Below, one piece after another: positions 62,401 through 64,000 of a stretch of DNA of 64,000 bases (position 1 is its first letter; every line of letters starts with the position of its first letter). Origin of the DNA: Henricia sp. BOLD:AAB3569. Lineage: Eukaryota > Echinodermata > Asteroidea > Spinulosida > Echinasteridae. The translations under genes were made by a program, and so were the position numbers. Location of the stretch: positions 1 to 64,000 of the forward strand of contig JBBELK010000680.1 of the NCBI GenBank assembly GCA_037783545.1, read 5' to 3'. The notes below the pieces were generated by a model. It worked only from the letters and a program-made list of their open reading frames with translations. It was not told where the DNA came from and made no database searches.

Positions 62401-64000
62401 GCATGCAAAATTTGAAGTTCGTCGGAACATTTTTCGACCTCCAAATTTGCCGACGTTTGGACCACACTTTGACCAAATTGCCGAGCCAAACTGCGGTGCG
62501 TTAACGACAGTCCGAATGACTGAGCATGCGCACAACTCAGGAGTACCCCAAAAAGGTGTGTACAGACAGCCACGGTTTGCGTGAGAGCAGTCAGGAAGCC
62601 TCAACCCAGTTTTTTCTAAACTTTGAAATTTCTCTGCCATTTCCCGGCGAAAGTCTGTCAATTTTTTATGACAAGTGCGCAATATAGAGAGTTTAGGGCA
62701 TGCAAAATTTGAAGTTCGTCGGAACATTTTTCGACCTCCAAATTTGCCGACGTTTGGACCACACTTTGACCAAATTGCCGAGCCAAACTGCGGTGCGTTA
62801 ACGACAGTCCGAATGACTGAGCATGCGCACAACTCAGGAGTACCCCAAAGAGGTGTGTACAGACAGCCACGGTTTGCGTGAGAGCAGTCAGGAAGCCTCA
62901 ACCCAGTTTTTTCTAAACTTTGAAATTTCTCTGCCATTTCCCGGCGAAAGTCTGTCAATTTTTTATGACAAGTGCGCAATATAGAGAGTTTAGGGCATGC
63001 AAAATTTGAAGTTCGTCGGAACATTTTTCGACCTCCAAATTTGCCGACGTTTGGACCACACTTTGACCAAATTGCCGAGCCAAACTGTGGTGCGTTAACG
63101 ACAGTCCGAATGACTGAGCATGCGCACAACTCAGGAGTACCCCAAAGAGGTGTGTACAGACAGCCACGGTTTGCGTGAGAGCGGTCAGGAAGCCTCAACC
63201 CAGTTTTTTCTAAACTTTGAAATTTCTCTGCCATTTCCCGGCGAAAGTCTGTCAATTTTTTTATGACAAGTGCGCAATATAGAGAGTTTAGGGCATGCAA
63301 AATTTGAAGTTCGTCGGAACATTTTTCGACCTCCAAATTTGCCGACGTTTGGACCACACTTTGACCAAATTGCCGAGCCAAACTGCGGTGCGTTAACGAC
63401 AGTCCGAATGACTGAGCATGCGCACAACTCAGGAGTACCCCAAAGAGGTGTGTACAGACAGCCACGGTTTGCGTGAGAGCAGTCAGGAAGCCTCAACCCA
63501 GTTTTTTCTAAACTTTGAAATTTCTCTGCCATTTCCCGGCGAAAGTCTGTCAATTTTTTATGACAAGTGCGCAATATAGAGAGTTTAGGGCATGCAAAAT
63601 TTGAAGTTCGTCGGAACATTTTTCGACCTCCAAATTTGCCGACGTTTGGACCACACTTTGACCAAATTGCCGAGCCAAACTGCGGTGCGTTAACGACAGT
63701 CCGAATGACTGAGCATGCGCACAACTCAGGAGTACCCCAAAGAGGTGTGTACAGACAGCCACGGTTTGCGTGAGTGCAGTCAGGAAGCCTCAACCCAGTT
63801 TTTTCTAAACTTTGAAATTTCTCTGCCATTTCCCGGCGAAAGTCTGTCAATTTTTTATGACAAGTGCGCAATATAGAGAGTTTAGGGCATGCAAAATTTG
63901 AAGTTCGTCGGAACATTTTTCGACCTCCAAATTTGCCGACGTTTGGACCACACTTTGACCAAATTGCCGAGCCAAACTGCGGTGCGTTAACGACAGTCCG
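59416..64000 (+). repeat. 2676-bp 9-mer HOR, one full copy and one partial copy leaving the window
   Basis: Copy 1 is 59416-62091 and copy 2 runs from 62092 to the end of the window. Shared markers are all displaced by 2676 bp: C79A (unit 59416 and 62092), CCCCAAAAAGG (59713 and 62389), C106T with A201G (60307 and 62983), and GTGAGTGCAG (61094 and 63770). The only clear difference I found is T24G in the first monomer of copy 2. The near identity marks this as one of the youngest duplications in the window. Confidence 0.85.

Larger units (their letters stand above)
1..64000 (+). repeat. Tandem satellite DNA array, 297-bp monomer, about 215 copies
   Basis: The same unit, beginning AGAGAGTTTAGGGCATGC, recurs head to tail through the entire window, always in the same orientation. 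Successive starts such as 297, 594, 891 and 1188 are 297 bp apart. Between equivalent points at 286 and 13036 there are 43 units with a net deficit of 21 bp from 297-bp spacing. Between 13036 and 63567 there are 170 units with a net excess of 41 bp. Most copies differ from the consensus at only a few positions. No other sequence class is present, and both ends of the window lie inside the array. This is seen directly. That it is eukaryotic centromeric or heterochromatic satellite is inferred from size, homogeneity and higher-order structure. I do not recognise the family. Confidence 0.98.

Noticed and set aside
1-64000. CRISPR array or other bacterial repeat system
   Set aside because: The repeated unit is 297 bp with no unique spacers, no adjacent cas-type genes, and all bases belong to the repeat.
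1-64000. Tandem rRNA, histone or snRNA gene cluster
   Set aside because: The monomer is too short for rRNA or histone units and has no recognisable RNA-gene promoter or conserved core.

Overview
The whole 64 kb window is one uninterrupted tandem array of a satellite DNA with a 297-bp monomer (about 215 copies, all in the same orientation). It enters and leaves the window inside the array, so neither array edge is visible. I see no unique-sequence island, transposon insertion, RNA gene, CRISPR array or protein-coding gene. An array of this size, homogeneity and nested organisation is typical of eukaryotic (peri)centromeric or heterochromatic satellite DNA. I do not recognise the monomer and cannot name the species. 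Hand counting of the reference monomer (891-1187) gives 138 G+C of 297 (46.5 %) and 16 CpG against about 16 expected, so CpG is not depleted.

Monomer positions below are numbered from the first A of AGAGAGTTTAGGG (m1 to m297). Copies differ by recurrent linked single-base variants, and these mark several higher-order repeats (HORs). Region by region: 1-3561 is near-consensus with a few indels. 3562-13046 is rich in private 1-bp deletions. 13047-13938 is near-consensus. 13939-15722 holds two copies of an 892-bp trimer. 15723-18396 holds 594-bp dimers. 18397-20179 is mixed and carries a three-variant haplotype. 20180-22556 holds two copies of a 1189-bp tetramer. 22557-24636 is mixed. 24637-28206 holds trimers passing into a pentamer spacing. 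28207-36230 is nested 1486-bp pentamers and 1189-bp tetramers. 36231-37121 is a linker. 37122-42463 holds an 8-mer (2374 bp) and its 10-mer derivative. 42761-45437 is an island of the 28-36 kb type. 45438-48109 is a second copy of 40090-42760. 48110-49297 is near-consensus. 49298-50787 is a block of 298-bp monomers. 50788-59415 is a mixed family with recurring triplets. 59416-64000 is a 9-mer (2676 bp) followed by its second copy, which runs off the window.

Because 297 is 3 x 99, one minus-strand frame without stops runs through many monomers and gives apparent ORFs of up to 1182 codons. The variation among copies is mostly amino-acid changing and frame-breaking indels are common, so I treat these as by-products of the repeat and not as genes. 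The most informative signals are the layered duplication history, the abrupt change in indel character at about 13 kb (biological or assembly-related), and a partial CENP-B-box-like sequence in every monomer.
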